A stretch of DNA of 64,000 bases from Dechloromonas sp. UBA6271 (GCA_002440665.1 DJUX01000041.1:25249-89248), one strand, 5' to 3'. Counted from the stretch's first letter, positions 1 through 9,457 are shown. Made by a program: numbers and translations. Notes: generated from the letters alone by a model not told the origin.

Positions 1-1421
1 TCGAGGTCGTGCCGGTGCTCAACAAAATCGACCTGCCGTCTGCCGACCCCGATAACGCCCGCCAGGAAATCGAGGACGTAATCGGCATCGACGCTACCGA
101 AGCCGTTCTCGCCTCGGCCAAGACGGGCCTCGGTGTCGAAGATATTCTCGAAGCCGTGGTTGCCCGCATCCCGCCGCCCAAGGGCGATCCGGAAGCACCG
201 CTAAAGGCACTGATCATCGATTCCTGGTTCGACAACTATGTCGGCGTGGTCATGCTGGTGCGCGTCGTCGATGGCATCATGCGTCCGAAGGACAAGCTGT
301 TTTTCATGGCGACCGGCGCCCAGCAGCTATGCGAACAGGTCGGCGTCTTCTCTCCGAAGTCTGTTCAGCGTGAAGCGCTGAGCGCCGGCGAGGTCGGCTT
401 CGTCATTTCCGGCATCAAGGAACTGAAAGCCGCCAAGGTCGGCGACACGATCACCAAGATCGACCGCAAGGCCGCCGAACCTTTGCCCGGCTTCAAGGAA
501 ATCAAGCCGCAGGTCTTCGCCGGTCTTTATCCGGTCGAGTCGAATCAGTACGACTCTCTGCGTGAATCGCTCGAGAAGCTCAAGCTCAACGACGCCTCGC
601 TGCAATACGAGCCGGAAGTCTCTCAAGCGCTGGGCTTCGGCTTCCGCTGCGGCTTTCTCGGCCTGCTGCACATGGAAATCGTCCAGGAGCGGCTCGAGCG
701 CGAGTTCGATCAGGACCTTATTACAACCGCGCCGACCGTAGTCTATGAAGTCGTGCAGCGGGACGGCAGCGTCATCCAGATCGAAAACCCGGCCAAGCTG
801 CCCGAACTCAGCAAGATCGAGGAAGTCCGCGAGCCGATCATTACCGCCACGATTTTCGTGCCGCAGGATTATCTCGGCAACGTCATCACACTATGCAACC
901 AGAAGCGTGGCAATCAGGTTGACATGCATTACCACGGCCGCCAGGTAAAGCTGGTCTATGAAATGCCGATGGCTGAAGTGGTCATGGACTTTTTCGACAA
1001 ACTGAAGTCTTGTTCGAAGGGCTACGCATCGCTCGACTACGATTTCAAGGAATACCGCGCTGCCGATGTAGTCAAGCTGGACATCCTGATCAACAGCGAG
1101 AAGGTCGATGCCCTGTCCTTGATCGTGCACCGTTCAAACTCCCAATATCGTGGCCGCGAACTGGCTTCCAAAATGCGGGAACTGATCCCCCGCCAGATGT
1201 ACGACGTAGCGATTCAGGCCGCCATCGGCTCGCACATCATCGCCCGCGAAAACGTCAAGGCGATGCGCAAGGACGTGCTGGCAAAATGCTACGGTGGCGA
1301 TATCAGCCGCAAGAAAAAACTGCTGGAAAAGCAGAAGGCCGGCAAGAAGCGCATGAAACAGGTGGGCAGCGTGGAGATCCCGCAGGAAGCTTTCCTTGCC
1401 GTGCTGCGCGTCGATAACTGA
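1..1421 (+). CDS. lepA: Elongation factor 4 (LepA), 3' part
   Basis: Ribosomal back-translocase GTPase. The gene is cut by the left window edge: the reading frame is open from base 3, so the first residues visible already lie in the GTPase domain (G4 motif NKID at once). Then follow domain II, the EF-G-like domains III and V, and the C-terminal LepA-specific domain with its basic end (SRKKKLLEKQKAGKKRMK). About 470 residues remain of a usual 600. It heads the lepA-lepB-rnc-era run; lepB starts 11 bases after its stop, as in many proteobacteria. Identity is clear from the conserved C-terminal domain. Confidence 0.97.
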   Translation, partial: EVVPVLNKIDLPSADPDNARQEIEDVIGIDATEAVLASAKTGLGVEDILEAVVARIPPPKGDPEAPLKALIIDSWFDNYVGVVMLVRVVDGIMRPKDKLFFMATGAQQLCEQVGVFSPKSVQREALSAGEVGFVISGIKELKAAKVGDTITKIDRKAAEPLPGFKEIKPQVFAGLYPVESNQYDSLRESLEKLKLNDASLQYEPEVSQALGFGFRCGFLGLLHMEIVQERLEREFDQDLITTAPTVVYEVVQRDGSVIQIENPAKLPELSKIEEVREPIITATIFVPQDYLGNVITLCNQKRGNQVDMHYHGRQVKLVYEMPMAEVVMDFFDKLKSCSKGYASLDYDFKEYRAADVVKLDILINSEKVDALSLIVHRSNSQYRGRELASKMRELIPRQMYDVAIQAAIGSHIIARENVKAMRKDVLAKCYGGDISRKKKLLEKQKAGKKRMKQVGSVEIPQEAFLAVLRVDN

Positions 1422-1432
1422 GAAACTCCACG

Positions 1433-2245
1433 ATGAATTTTGCCCTGATACTTCTGGTACTGACGCTTGTCACGGGCGTGCTTTACGCGGTCGACGTCCT
1501 GAAATTCCGGAAATTGCGCGCTACGAATGCCAAGGAGCCGCTCTGGGTGGAGTGGGGCGCCAGCTTCTTCCCAGTCATCCTGATCGTCTTCGTACTGCGT
1601 TCATTCTTTTTTGAGCCGTTCAAGATTCCTTCGGGGTCGATGATTCCGACGCTTGAGGTCGGCGACTTTATCCTGGTCAATAAATTCACTTACGGCATCC
1701 GCCTGCCGGTGATCAACAAGAAGATCATCAGCATCAACGAACCGCAGCGCGGCGACGTGATGGTCTTCCGCTACCCGGAAGATCCGTCGCTCGACTATAT
1801 CAAGCGTGTCATCGGCCTGCCGGGCGATACCGTGGCTTATCAGAACAAGCATCTGACGGTTAACGGGCAGCCCGTCGAGGCCAAAAAAATGGCCGACTAC
1901 CTCCATCCGGAGCGGCTCTACTATTCGGAACAATATGCCGCCAAGATGGGCAATGTCGAATATAACTACCTGAACGACAGCGATGCGCCAGCCGTCATTC
2001 CCGATGCAACGCAATTTCCCCACCGTGAAAATTGCACCTACAATGCTGCCGGTGTCATATGCAAGGTGCCGCCGGGGCACTATTTCATGATGGGTGACAA
2101 TCGCGATAACAGCCGTGATAGCCGGTTCTGGGGGTTCGTGCCGGATCAAAACATTGTCGGAAAAGCGGTTTTCATATGGTTCCACATGTATTCCCTCATT
2201 CCCCCCAAGGGTCTTGATCTATCTCGGATAGGTTCCTTCAATTAA
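1433..2245 (+). CDS. lepB: Signal peptidase I (LepB)
   Basis: Inner-membrane serine/lysine protease that removes signal peptides from exported proteins. There are two N-terminal hydrophobic segments, one at residues 1-20 and one around residues 45-60 (FFPVILIVFVLRSFFFEPF). The catalytic serine lies in IPSGSMIPTLEVGD and the general-base lysine in DYIKRVIGLPGD. The C-terminal GDNRDNSRDSRFWGFVP box is typical. Length is 270 residues, normal for the family. It lies between lepA and a DUF4845 gene in a tight same-strand run, so it is probably co-transcribed. Confidence 0.97.
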   Translation: MNFALILLVLTLVTGVLYAVDVLKFRKLRATNAKEPLWVEWGASFFPVILIVFVLRSFFFEPFKIPSGSMIPTLEVGDFILVNKFTYGIRLPVINKKIISINEPQRGDVMVFRYPEDPSLDYIKRVIGLPGDTVAYQNKHLTVNGQPVEAKKMADYLHPERLYYSEQYAAKMGNVEYNYLNDSDAPAVIPDATQFPHRENCTYNAAGVICKVPPGHYFMMGDNRDNSRDSRFWGFVPDQNIVGKAVFIWFHMYSLIPPKGLDLSRIGSFN

Positions 2246-2255
2246 GGAGAAACAG

Positions 2256-2609
2256 ATGAAGCATCAACGTGGCGTGGCCCTGTCCGGGCTGATTTTCTGG
2301 GGCATCGTTATCGCCCTGGTGGCCATTCTGGGCATGAAGGTCGTGCCAACGACAATCGAATACTACAAGATACTCAAGGACGCCAAGGCCTCGGTCAACA
2401 AGGTGGGGCCGGAAGCTACCGTTGCTGATGTCCGTAAGACCTTCGACAACTTCGCCAACATCGACAGCCTTGATTTCAAAGCCGAGCAACTCGACATCTC
2501 CAAGGAAGGCGGGAAGATCGTCGCTTCGTTCGACTACGACAAGCGTATTCCGCTTTTCGCCAACGTCAGTCTGGTCATCAACTACAAGGGTTCCACCGCT
2601 GAACACTAA
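2256..2609 (+). CDS. DUF4845 membrane-anchored protein
   Basis: A 117-residue protein with one N-terminal transmembrane segment (GLIFWGIVIALVAILGMKV) after a short basic start, followed by a small periplasmic domain. The order lepB-DUF4845-rnc is a conserved betaproteobacterial arrangement, and this matches the DUF4845 family in size and layout. An AAGGAG ribosome binding site precedes the ATG. The function is unknown. The fixed place between signal peptidase I and RNase III suggests only co-expression. Confidence 0.85.
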   Translation: MKHQRGVALSGLIFWGIVIALVAILGMKVVPTTIEYYKILKDAKASVNKVGPEATVADVRKTFDNFANIDSLDFKAEQLDISKEGGKIVASFDYDKRIPLFANVSLVINYKGSTAEH

Positions 2610-2612
2610 GGG

Positions 2613-3281
2613 ATGAACTTGTCGACGCTGACAGCGGCGCTCGGACACTCTTTTTCCGATCGCATCCTGCTGCAGACTGCGCTGACGCACCGCAGCTTTG
2701 GCGCTCCCCACAACGAGCGCCTGGAATTTATTGGCGACGGTGTGCTTAATTGCGTGATTGCTCTAGCGCTGTACAAGCGTTACCCGGCCCTCGCCGAAGG
2801 CGATCTTTCCCGCCTGCGGGCGAATCTGGTTCGGCAGGATGCGCTTCACCGACTGGCCACTTCGCTGAAGCTTGGCGATTTTCTTCGCCTCGGCGAAGGC
2901 GAACTGAAGAGCGGCGGCAACCAGCGGCCATCGATCCTTGCCGATGGAGTGGAAGCGCTGATCGGCGCAATCTATCTCGATGGCGGTTTCGAAGCGGCGC
3001 AATCGGTGATCGCTCGCCTCTATCTGCCCCTATTTGACGAGTTGAACCCGGGGCACGTCGAAAAGGACGCCAAAACCCGCCTGCAGGAATGGCTGCAGGG
3101 CCGGAAAAAACCGCTGCCACGTTATCAGGTGATCGAAGCGAGTGGGGCAGCCCATGAACAGCGCTTCGAAGTCGCTTGCGAAATCGATAATCCGCCCTTG
3201 CGCACCATCGGGCAAGGTACCAGCCGTCGTCTGGCCGAACAAGCCGCTGCCGATTGCGCACTGAAAGCACTCAAGGCATGA
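2613..3281 (+). CDS. rnc: Ribonuclease III
   Basis: Double-strand-specific endoribonuclease for rRNA and mRNA processing. The N-terminal catalytic domain carries the signature NERLEFIGDGVLN with the metal-binding acidic residues, and a second acidic patch sits at ADGVEALIGAIYLDGG. The C-terminal part (about residues 150-222) is the double-stranded RNA binding domain ending in RRLAEQAAADCALKAL. It is 222 residues, the usual length. The start lies three bases after the DUF4845 stop, and the stop overlaps the era start, indicating translational coupling. Confidence 0.97.
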   Translation: MNLSTLTAALGHSFSDRILLQTALTHRSFGAPHNERLEFIGDGVLNCVIALALYKRYPALAEGDLSRLRANLVRQDALHRLATSLKLGDFLRLGEGELKSGGNQRPSILADGVEALIGAIYLDGGFEAAQSVIARLYLPLFDELNPGHVEKDAKTRLQEWLQGRKKPLPRYQVIEASGAAHEQRFEVACEIDNPPLRTIGQGTSRRLAEQAAADCALKALKA

Positions 3282-4162
3282 AGAAAATCCGTTCAGGCTA
3301 CATCGCCATCGTCGGTCGTCCCAATGTCGGCAAGTCGACGCTGCTCAACCGTCTGGTCGGCGAGAAGATCAGCATCGTCTCACGCAAGGCGCAGACCACC
3401 CGCCACCGGATTACCGGCATTGTCACCAACGACGAAGCGCAGTTCGTTTTCGTCGATACCCCGGGTTTCCAGACCAAGTACGCCAATGCCCTCAACCGGG
3501 CGATGAATCGCGGTGTCACGCAGACCCTGAGCGACGTCGATCTGGTGCTCTTCGTGATCGAGGCCGGGCGCTACGATGCCAAGGATCAGGCGGTCGTCCG
3601 ATTGCTGCCGAAAGACCGGCCGGTCATTCTGGTCGTGAACAAGACCGACCAGTTCAAGGAACGCAACGCCTTGCTGCCTTTTCTGGCACAGGTCGCGGCC
3701 GACCACGATTACGCGGCCATCGTCCCCATCAGCGCCACCAAGGGACGCCAGACAACAGAATTGCTGGCAGAAGCACGCAAGCATCTGCCCAACGAAGGCC
3801 TGATGTTCCCGGAAGACGATCTGACCGACAAAAGTGAGCGTTTTCTCGCTGCCGAATATATTCGCGAGAAAGTCTTCCGCCTGCTCGGTGACGAATTGCC
3901 TTACGCGACGACAGTCGAAATCGAGAAATTCGAAGTCGAGGGCAATCTGCGCCGTATTTTCGCTGCCATCGTCGTCGACCGCGAAAGCCACAAAGCCATC
4001 GTCATCGGCAAGGGGGGAGAATCGCTCAAGCGAATCGCCAGCGAGGCCCGTCAGGATATGGAGCGCCTGTTCGATGGCAAGGTCTACCTCGAGGTCTGGG
4101 TCAAGGTCAAATCCGGCTGGAACGATGACGAACGCCTGCTGAAGAGCCTCGGCTACGAATGA
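3278..4162 (+). CDS. era: GTPase Era
   Basis: Essential GTPase for 16S rRNA maturation and 30S assembly. G1 is GRPNVGKSTLLN, G3 DTPGF and G4 NKTD; the C-terminal KH domain has the IVIGKGGESLKRI loop. An upstream in-frame ATG at 3254 exists, but the ATG at 3278 (MKKIRSGY) overlaps the rnc stop in the usual ATGA fashion, giving 294 residues, normal for Era. The stop in turn overlaps the recO start, so rnc-era-recO is one coupled operon. Confidence 0.96.
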   Translation: MKKIRSGYIAIVGRPNVGKSTLLNRLVGEKISIVSRKAQTTRHRITGIVTNDEAQFVFVDTPGFQTKYANALNRAMNRGVTQTLSDVDLVLFVIEAGRYDAKDQAVVRLLPKDRPVILVVNKTDQFKERNALLPFLAQVAADHDYAAIVPISATKGRQTTELLAEARKHLPNEGLMFPEDDLTDKSERFLAAEYIREKVFRLLGDELPYATTVEIEKFEVEGNLRRIFAAIVVDRESHKAIVIGKGGESLKRIASEARQDMERLFDGKVYLEVWVKVKSGWNDDERLLKSLGYE

Positions 4163-4887
4163 ACCTGCGCAGCAAAGTCGATGGCCAGCCGGCCTACGTC
4201 TTGCATACCTACCCGTTCCGGGAAACCAGCCTCATCGTTGAAGTCTTTGCCCGGGATTTCGGGCGCATGGCATTGCTGGCTAGAGGCGCCCGCCGTCCGC
4301 GTGCGGCGATTCGCGGCCTGTTGATGGCCTTTCAGCCGCTCGAGATCGGCTGGGCCGGCAAGGGTGAAGTGCTGACCCTGATGAAAGCAGAATGGCAGGG
4401 CGGCCAACCCCTGCTTGCCGGCGAGGCACTGTTCTGCGGCTATTACCTTAACGAGCTGCTGATGCACCTGCTGCCGCGCGAGGATGCACATGAGCGGCTT
4501 TTCGCCTGCTATGCCGAAATGCTGGTCCGCCTTGGCGCCGATCCAGGCGGCAAGGTACGGGAGGCAGACCTGCGCAGTTTCGAAAAAGCCTTGTTGCAGG
4601 AACTCGGCTATGGCCTGACGCTGAACCATGACAGCGACGGCAAGGCGATCATTGCAGCGGCCCATTACACTTACCGAATGGAACAGGGCCCGGTCCGCCT
4701 CGAACATGCCGAGGCGGCGGCCCAGGTAGTGAGTGGCAAGACACTGCTCGACCTCGAGGCCGAAGATTTTGCCGACCCACGTTCACGCAGCGAGGCCAAG
4801 CAACTGATGCGGACGCTGATGGCCTATTATCTGGCTGGCAAGGAACTCGAAACACGCAAGATATTCAAGGAGTTACAGGAGTTATGA
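4159..4887 (+). CDS. recO: DNA repair protein RecO
   Basis: Recombination mediator that, with RecR, loads RecA onto SSB-coated DNA. The N-terminal OB-fold region reads YVLHTYPFRETSLIVEVF followed by the basic GRMALLARGARR segment, both typical. The 242-residue length fits. I see no four-cysteine zinc motif, which is often absent in proteobacterial RecO. It overlaps era upstream and pdxJ downstream by four bases each. Confidence 0.95.
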   Translation: MNLRSKVDGQPAYVLHTYPFRETSLIVEVFARDFGRMALLARGARRPRAAIRGLLMAFQPLEIGWAGKGEVLTLMKAEWQGGQPLLAGEALFCGYYLNELLMHLLPREDAHERLFACYAEMLVRLGADPGGKVREADLRSFEKALLQELGYGLTLNHDSDGKAIIAAAHYTYRMEQGPVRLEHAEAAAQVVSGKTLLDLEAEDFADPRSRSEAKQLMRTLMAYYLAGKELETRKIFKELQEL

Positions 4888-5651
4888 TCGAACTCGGCGT
4901 CAATATCGACCACATCGCAACACTGCGCCAGGCGCGCCGCACCTACGAACCCGATCCGGTCTGGGGTGCGGTCGAGGCCCATCTCGGCGGCGCCGATGGC
5001 ATCACCGTGCATTTGCGTGAAGATCGCCGCCATATTCAGGATGCCGATGTCCGTCGCTTGCGCGAACTGACCCAGGTCAAACTCAACCTGGAAATGGCGG
5101 CGACCGATGAAATGGTCGGCATCGCCTGCGGCCTCAAGCCCGAGATGGCCATGCTGGTGCCGGAAGGGCGCCACGAAGTGACGACCGAAGGTGGACTCGA
5201 CGTGCTGGCGCAGGAGGCCCGGCTGAAGGATGTGATCGCCCGTCTGGCCAACGCCGGTATCGTCACCAGCGTTTTCATCGACGCCGAACTGCCGCAGATT
5301 GAAGCGGCAGCGCGCATTGGTGCCAGCGTCTGTGAAATCCATACCGGCCCCTATGCCCACGCTTTCCACGCCCGTGGTCGTGATGCCGAAGCGCCGGCGG
5401 TGGTCGCCGAACTCACCAAAATCCGCGCCGCCGGCCAGCGCATTCGCGACCTCGGCATGCGTTTCAACGCCGGTCACGCGCTCAACTACTACAACGTGCA
5501 GCCGGTGGCCCGGCTGTCCGGCATTCGCGAACTGCATATCGGCCACGCGATCGTCAGCCGCTCCGTGTTCGTCGGCTTGCGCGAAGCGGTGCGCGAGATG
5601 AAGCAACTGATGCGCGAAGCGGCGATTCTGCCTGAAGTACTCGGCGAATGA
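4884..5651 (+). CDS. pdxJ: Pyridoxine 5'-phosphate synthase
   Basis: Condenses 1-deoxyxylulose 5-phosphate with 3-amino-2-oxopropyl phosphate in the DXP-dependent vitamin B6 pathway. Family marks include the N-terminal LGVNIDHIATLRQARR and the C-terminal ELHIGHAIVSRSVFVGL phosphate-binding region of a TIM barrel. The length of 255 residues is standard. The start overlaps the recO stop and the stop overlaps the acpS start, continuing the chain of ATGA-coupled genes. Confidence 0.97.
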   Translation: MIELGVNIDHIATLRQARRTYEPDPVWGAVEAHLGGADGITVHLREDRRHIQDADVRRLRELTQVKLNLEMAATDEMVGIACGLKPEMAMLVPEGRHEVTTEGGLDVLAQEARLKDVIARLANAGIVTSVFIDAELPQIEAAARIGASVCEIHTGPYAHAFHARGRDAEAPAVVAELTKIRAAGQRIRDLGMRFNAGHALNYYNVQPVARLSGIRELHIGHAIVSRSVFVGLREAVREMKQLMREAAILPEVLGE

Positions 5652-6025
5652 TTCACGGTATCGGCACCGACATCGTCGCCGTCAAGCGCCTGCAAGGCAT
5701 GTGGGAGCGACACGGCGACAAGGCGCTGGAAAAGCTGCTGGCGCCACAGGAAATGGCCGATTTCGCCAGTGCGGCCGACAAGGGTCGCTTTCTCGCCAAG
5801 CGTTTCGCCGCCAAGGAAGCATTCAGCAAGGCACTCGGCACGGGTATTAGGCCGCCCGCCGTCTTGCCGGCCATTGCCGTCGCCCATGACGAACTGGGCA
5901 AACCGATCCTGGCATTCTGCGGTCAACTGGCTGAAATGATCGAAAATCAGGGCCTCAAGGCCCATCTTTCTCTCAGCGATGAAGCCGATTACGCCATCGC
6001 CCACGTCATTCTGGAACGCGCATGA
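5648..6025 (+). CDS. acpS: Holo-[acyl-carrier-protein] synthase
   Basis: Transfers 4'-phosphopantetheine from CoA to acyl carrier protein. The two conserved regions are visible: IHGIGTDIVAVKR at the N-terminus with the metal-binding Asp, and FAAKEAFSKALGTG in the middle. It is 125 residues. The pdxJ-acpS pairing is a common proteobacterial arrangement, and both ends overlap the neighbouring genes by four bases. Confidence 0.96.
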   Translation: MIHGIGTDIVAVKRLQGMWERHGDKALEKLLAPQEMADFASAADKGRFLAKRFAAKEAFSKALGTGIRPPAVLPAIAVAHDELGKPILAFCGQLAEMIENQGLKAHLSLSDEADYAIAHVILERA

Positions 6026-7041
6026 TGCAACTCGCCCTCGGCCCGCTGATGATCGACATCGCTGGCACCCGACTCACTGACCTCGACCGCGAGCGCCTTT
6101 GTCACCCGCTGGTCGGCGGTATCATTCTGTTCACCCGCAATTACGCCAATCCGGAGCAACTCGCCGAACTGACCCGGGAAATCCACGCGCTCCGCTCGCC
6201 AGCACTGCTTATCGCCGTTGATCACGAAGGGGGCAGGGTGCAGCGCTTTCGTGATGGTTTTACCCGGCTGCCACCAATGGCTGCTCTGGGGCGCCTGTGG
6301 GATGAATCCCCGGAAACTGCGCTTGAAGCGGCGCGCCATGTCGGCTATGTACTGGCCGCCGAACTGCGGGCGCGTGGTGTCGATTACTCGTTCACGCCGG
6401 TACTCGATCTCGACTATGGACCGTCAAGAGTAATTGGTGATCGTGCCTTCCATCGCCGGCCGGAAGCCGTCATCTCCCTGGCCGATGCATTGGCTGCCGG
6501 CTTGCGCGAGGGTGGAATGGGCTCCTGCGGCAAACATTTCCCCGGGCACGGTTATGTAATTCCCGACTCCCATGTCGAATTGCCGGTCGATAACAGAAGC
6601 CTGGAAGCCATGCAGGAAGATCTGCTGCCCTATCGCGAGCTTGCCCTGGATGCGGTCATGGCGGCACATGTCATTTACGACTGCATGGACTGCAATACCG
6701 CCGTGTTTTCAAATAAATGGATTGATTATTTGAGAAACGACATTAAATTTGAAGGTGTGGTTTTTACCGACGATCTATCGATGGCAGGCGCTGGCGTCGT
6801 CGGTGGCATGCTGAACCGTGTCGACACGGCCTACCGCGCCGGTTGCGATATGTTGCTGGTCTGCAACTCCCCGGAGGCGGTTGGCGAAGTGCTCGCGAAT
6901 TGGCGACCGGAACTCGATGGCGCAAGAGGCAAGCGCGTCGAAGCATTATTGCCCAGGCAATCGGCCAAGGATTGGGTAGCGCTCCAGACCGATCCTTTAT
7001 ATGTCGCGGCGCAGAACACCATCGCGCATTTGACGACCTGA
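6022..7041 (+). CDS. nagZ: Beta-N-acetylhexosaminidase (NagZ)
   Basis: Cytoplasmic glycoside hydrolase family 3 enzyme that removes N-acetylglucosamine from recycled muropeptides. The substrate motif KHFPGHG, the early DHEGGRVQRFRDGFTRLPPM stretch and the nucleophile segment FTDDLSMAG are present. It is 339 residues, normal for NagZ. It is the last gene of the lepA-nagZ run and is followed at once by a bidirectional terminator-like hairpin. Confidence 0.96.
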   Translation: MMQLALGPLMIDIAGTRLTDLDRERLCHPLVGGIILFTRNYANPEQLAELTREIHALRSPALLIAVDHEGGRVQRFRDGFTRLPPMAALGRLWDESPETALEAARHVGYVLAAELRARGVDYSFTPVLDLDYGPSRVIGDRAFHRRPEAVISLADALAAGLREGGMGSCGKHFPGHGYVIPDSHVELPVDNRSLEAMQEDLLPYRELALDAVMAAHVIYDCMDCNTAVFSNKWIDYLRNDIKFEGVVFTDDLSMAGAGVVGGMLNRVDTAYRAGCDMLLVCNSPEAVGEVLANWRPELDGARGKRVEALLPRQSAKDWVALQTDPLYVAAQNTIAHLTT

Positions 7042-7046
7042 ATAGA

Positions 7047-7072
7047 AATCGGGCAGCCGAAGCTGCCCGATT
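7047..7072. terminator. Bidirectional terminator between nagZ and efp
   Basis: Arms AATCGGGCAGC and GCTGCCCGATT (11 bp) around a CGAA tetraloop, placed between the convergent nagZ and efp genes. No long T-tract follows on the plus strand, so strength is uncertain. Confidence 0.8.
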
Positions 7073-7094
7073 GATCCAGCGCGAAGATCGCCAA

Positions 7095-7652
7095 TTACTT
7101 GGAGCGGCTCTTGTACTCGTCGGTACGGGTGTCGATTTCGATCTTGTCGCCAATGCTGACGAAGGCCGGCACCGGCAATTCAAAACCGGTGGCCAGGCGG
7201 GCAGGCTTCATTACCTTGCCGGAGGTGTCGCCCTTGACCGCCGGTTCGGTGTAGATCACTTCGCGCACCACGCTGTTCGGCAGTTCGACGGAGATCGCCT
7301 TGCCGTCATAGAATACGACTTCGCAGGCCAGGCCGTCTTCCAGATACTTCAACGCGTCGACCATGTTCTCGGATTCAACTTCGAACTGGTTGTATTCGGC
7401 GTCCATGAATACATACATCGGGTCGGCAAAGTAAGAGTAGGTCACTTCCTTCTTGTCGAGGACAACCTGTTCGAATTTGTCATCAGCCTTGTACACCGCT
7501 TCGGAAGCGGCGCCGGACAACAGGTTCTTGAGTTTCATCTTGACGACGGCCGCGTTGCGGCCGGATTTGTTGTACTCGCTCTTCTGGACGACGAGCGGGT
7601 CGGCACCGACCATGATGACGTTGCCGGAGCGGAGTTCCATTGCGGTTTTCAT
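7095..7652 (-). CDS. efp: Elongation factor P, arginine-modified type
   Basis: Translation factor that relieves ribosome stalling at polyproline. It is 185 residues in three beta-barrel domains. The tip of domain I reads EYNKSGRNAA: an Arg replaces the lysine seen in enterobacterial EF-P. This is the Arg32-type factor activated by EarP rhamnosylation. The rhamnosyltransferase gene lies just upstream on the same strand, 38 bases away, consistent with an earP-efp operon. Confidence 0.96.
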   Translation of the reverse strand: MKTAMELRSGNVIMVGADPLVVQKSEYNKSGRNAAVVKMKLKNLLSGAASEAVYKADDKFEQVVLDKKEVTYSYFADPMYVFMDAEYNQFEVESENMVDALKYLEDGLACEVVFYDGKAISVELPNSVVREVIYTEPAVKGDTSGKVMKPARLATGFELPVPAFVSIGDKIEIDTRTDEYKSRSK

Positions 7653-7690
7653 ACGGGATTCTCTAAGATCGGAAAAAGATAAACGTTAAA

Positions 7691-8773
7691 TTATACCTTG
7701 CCCGCACAGAACTTGACGAGAGCCTCGGCAAGATCGTGGTTACCGGCCAGACCCTCCGCCCAGCGACGATTGTGCGTGGCGATTTCTGGCCTGGCTGCCA
7801 GAAAATTTTTCCATGCCTGCCGCAAGCCGCAACCCGAATTCCATGCCTGGAACAGGTCGACCGCAGCATTCGCTCCTGTGGCGCTCAAGCCGGCGATGTA
7901 GCGTTGCAGGAATGCATCCAGTTTATCCAGATGCGCCTCGTCCGCCTGCCAGTAGGCCTGCCAGACAAACGCCTGAGCAGCCCATTGCGCGCGGACGAAC
8001 GAATCCTCGCCGCGGACGAAGTTGATGTCGCAGCGCCACAACAGGCGATCGAATTCCTCCTGCGGCAGAAATTCGAAGGGCAGCACGCTCAGCGCGCCGC
8101 GCTGCCACGGCCCGTTGCCACCAAAATGAGCGGCGACCGCGGCCAGTGGCTGGCCGGGTGCGACATGCAGGCGAACCGCAGTCGGTGATTCGCCGAGGAT
8201 GTCGAGCAATTCGCCGACCGGTGCGCTGTCGTAGCAGAACAGGCTGATTTCAAGCGTGTCGTCTCGAAGGCATTGCGCGATTTCGGCATCCCGACTGGCA
8301 AATAGATTGCGTTCCCGCAGTAAACCGCCCGTGGCGGGCGAAAAACCCGGGAAGTAGAAATATTTGACCAGCGGCAGGGAAGGGTGGGGCGACGCCATGC
8401 CATGGCAACCCTCCGCCCACGCTTCGGCCGTCAGATATTCGAGATTGATCCAGCACGGCTTGGGCGTCATGCTGGCCATTGCTGCGAGGTAAGCCGCCGG
8501 CAGCTCGCAGGCAAAGGCCTCGATAATGACCTCGCCAACTCGCTCGACCGCAACAGTCTCCGACCAATGGCAAATTTCCACGCCGTGACTTGTCTGTTCA
8601 AGGCATGTTGCATCGATTTCCGGGCACAACGGCTGCAGGCTGCGCAGGTCGTCAACCCACAGCCGGACCTGCTTGCCATGTTCATTTGCCAGTTGCCGTG
8701 CCAATCGCCAGCAGACGCCAATGTCGCCGTAGTTGTCGATGACTCGGCAGAAGATGTCCCAATTAAGCTGCAT
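7691..8773 (-). CDS. earP: EF-P arginine rhamnosyltransferase EarP
   Basis: Transfers rhamnose from dTDP-rhamnose to the arginine at the tip of EF-P. The N-terminus WDIFCRVIDNYGDIGVCWRL is the family hallmark, and CDINFVRGEDSFVRAQWA is the conserved C-terminal nucleotide-sugar region. It is 360 residues from the ATG at 8773; an ATG at 8782 (MAAM) is an alternative. The frame stays open for another 1.9 kb upstream, antisense to udg and uvrC, but that part has no homology and is not coding. Confidence 0.95.
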   Translation of the reverse strand: MQLNWDIFCRVIDNYGDIGVCWRLARQLANEHGKQVRLWVDDLRSLQPLCPEIDATCLEQTSHGVEICHWSETVAVERVGEVIIEAFACELPAAYLAAMASMTPKPCWINLEYLTAEAWAEGCHGMASPHPSLPLVKYFYFPGFSPATGGLLRERNLFASRDAEIAQCLRDDTLEISLFCYDSAPVGELLDILGESPTAVRLHVAPGQPLAAVAAHFGGNGPWQRGALSVLPFEFLPQEEFDRLLWRCDINFVRGEDSFVRAQWAAQAFVWQAYWQADEAHLDKLDAFLQRYIAGLSATGANAAVDLFQAWNSGCGLRQAWKNFLAARPEIATHNRRWAEGLAGNHDLAEALVKFCAGKV

Positions 8774-8797
8774 GGCTGCCATGCTAACATCGCCGCC

Positions 8798-9445
8798 ATG
8801 TCTGCATTTCATGACCCTCAAGACTGCATCGCCTGCCCGCGCCTGGCCGAGCATCTGGCCGCCATTCGCCAGCGCGATCCGCATTGGCACGCGCTGCCCG
8901 TTCCCGCCTTCGGCCCGCTCGACGCGGAACTTCTCGTACTTGGCCTGGGTCCCGGAGAAAAGGGCGCGAATCGCACCGGTCGGCCGTTCACTGGCGATGT
9001 TGCCGGTGAATTGCTCTACCCCGCCTTGCACCGTTTTGGCTTTGCCAGCGCCGCGGAGCCGCTCGGGCCGGACAACCTCGCCAACCCGGCCATGCAGTTG
9101 AGCAACTGTCGCATCACCAACGCCGTACGCTGCCTGCCGCCGGCCAACAAGCCGACCACAGCAGAGATTCGCCAGTGCAACGGCCATCTCCAGGCAGAAC
9201 TGGCGGCCATGCCACGCTTGAAGATCATCGTTGCCCTGGGTGCCATCGCCCACCAATCGCTGTTGTGGAGCTACGGCCTCAAACCGAAAAATTTCATTTT
9301 TGGCCACAACGTCAGCCACCCCTTGCCGGACGGGCGCCTGCTGGTCGACAGCTATCATTGCAGCGGTTACAACTGGCGTACCGGCCGTTTGTCGCGGGAA
9401 AGCTTCGAGGCGGTCTTTGCCGGCGTCAAAGCCCGTCTCGGGTAA
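8798..9445 (+). CDS. Uracil-DNA glycosylase, family 5-like
   Basis: Excises uracil (and often hypoxanthine) from DNA. Conserved blocks: four-cysteine-cluster start CIACPRLAEH, LVLGLGPGEKGANRTGRPF in the active-site loop, and HPLPDGRLLVDSYHCSGYN near the C-terminus. The 215-residue product from ATG 8798 fits family 5 (UDGb) better than family 4. It diverges from earP across a 24-base gap, so the two share a promoter region. An in-frame extension to 8384 is antisense to earP and ignored. Confidence 0.88.
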   Translation: MSAFHDPQDCIACPRLAEHLAAIRQRDPHWHALPVPAFGPLDAELLVLGLGPGEKGANRTGRPFTGDVAGELLYPALHRFGFASAAEPLGPDNLANPAMQLSNCRITNAVRCLPPANKPTTAEIRQCNGHLQAELAAMPRLKIIVALGAIAHQSLLWSYGLKPKNFIFGHNVSHPLPDGRLLVDSYHCSGYNWRTGRLSRESFEAVFAGVKARLG

Positions 9446-9457
9446 GCCTTGGCAGCC

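Noticed and set aside
6843..7682. A 279-codon plus-strand frame over efp
   Set aside because: Antisense to an unmistakable EF-P and overlapping the nagZ end.
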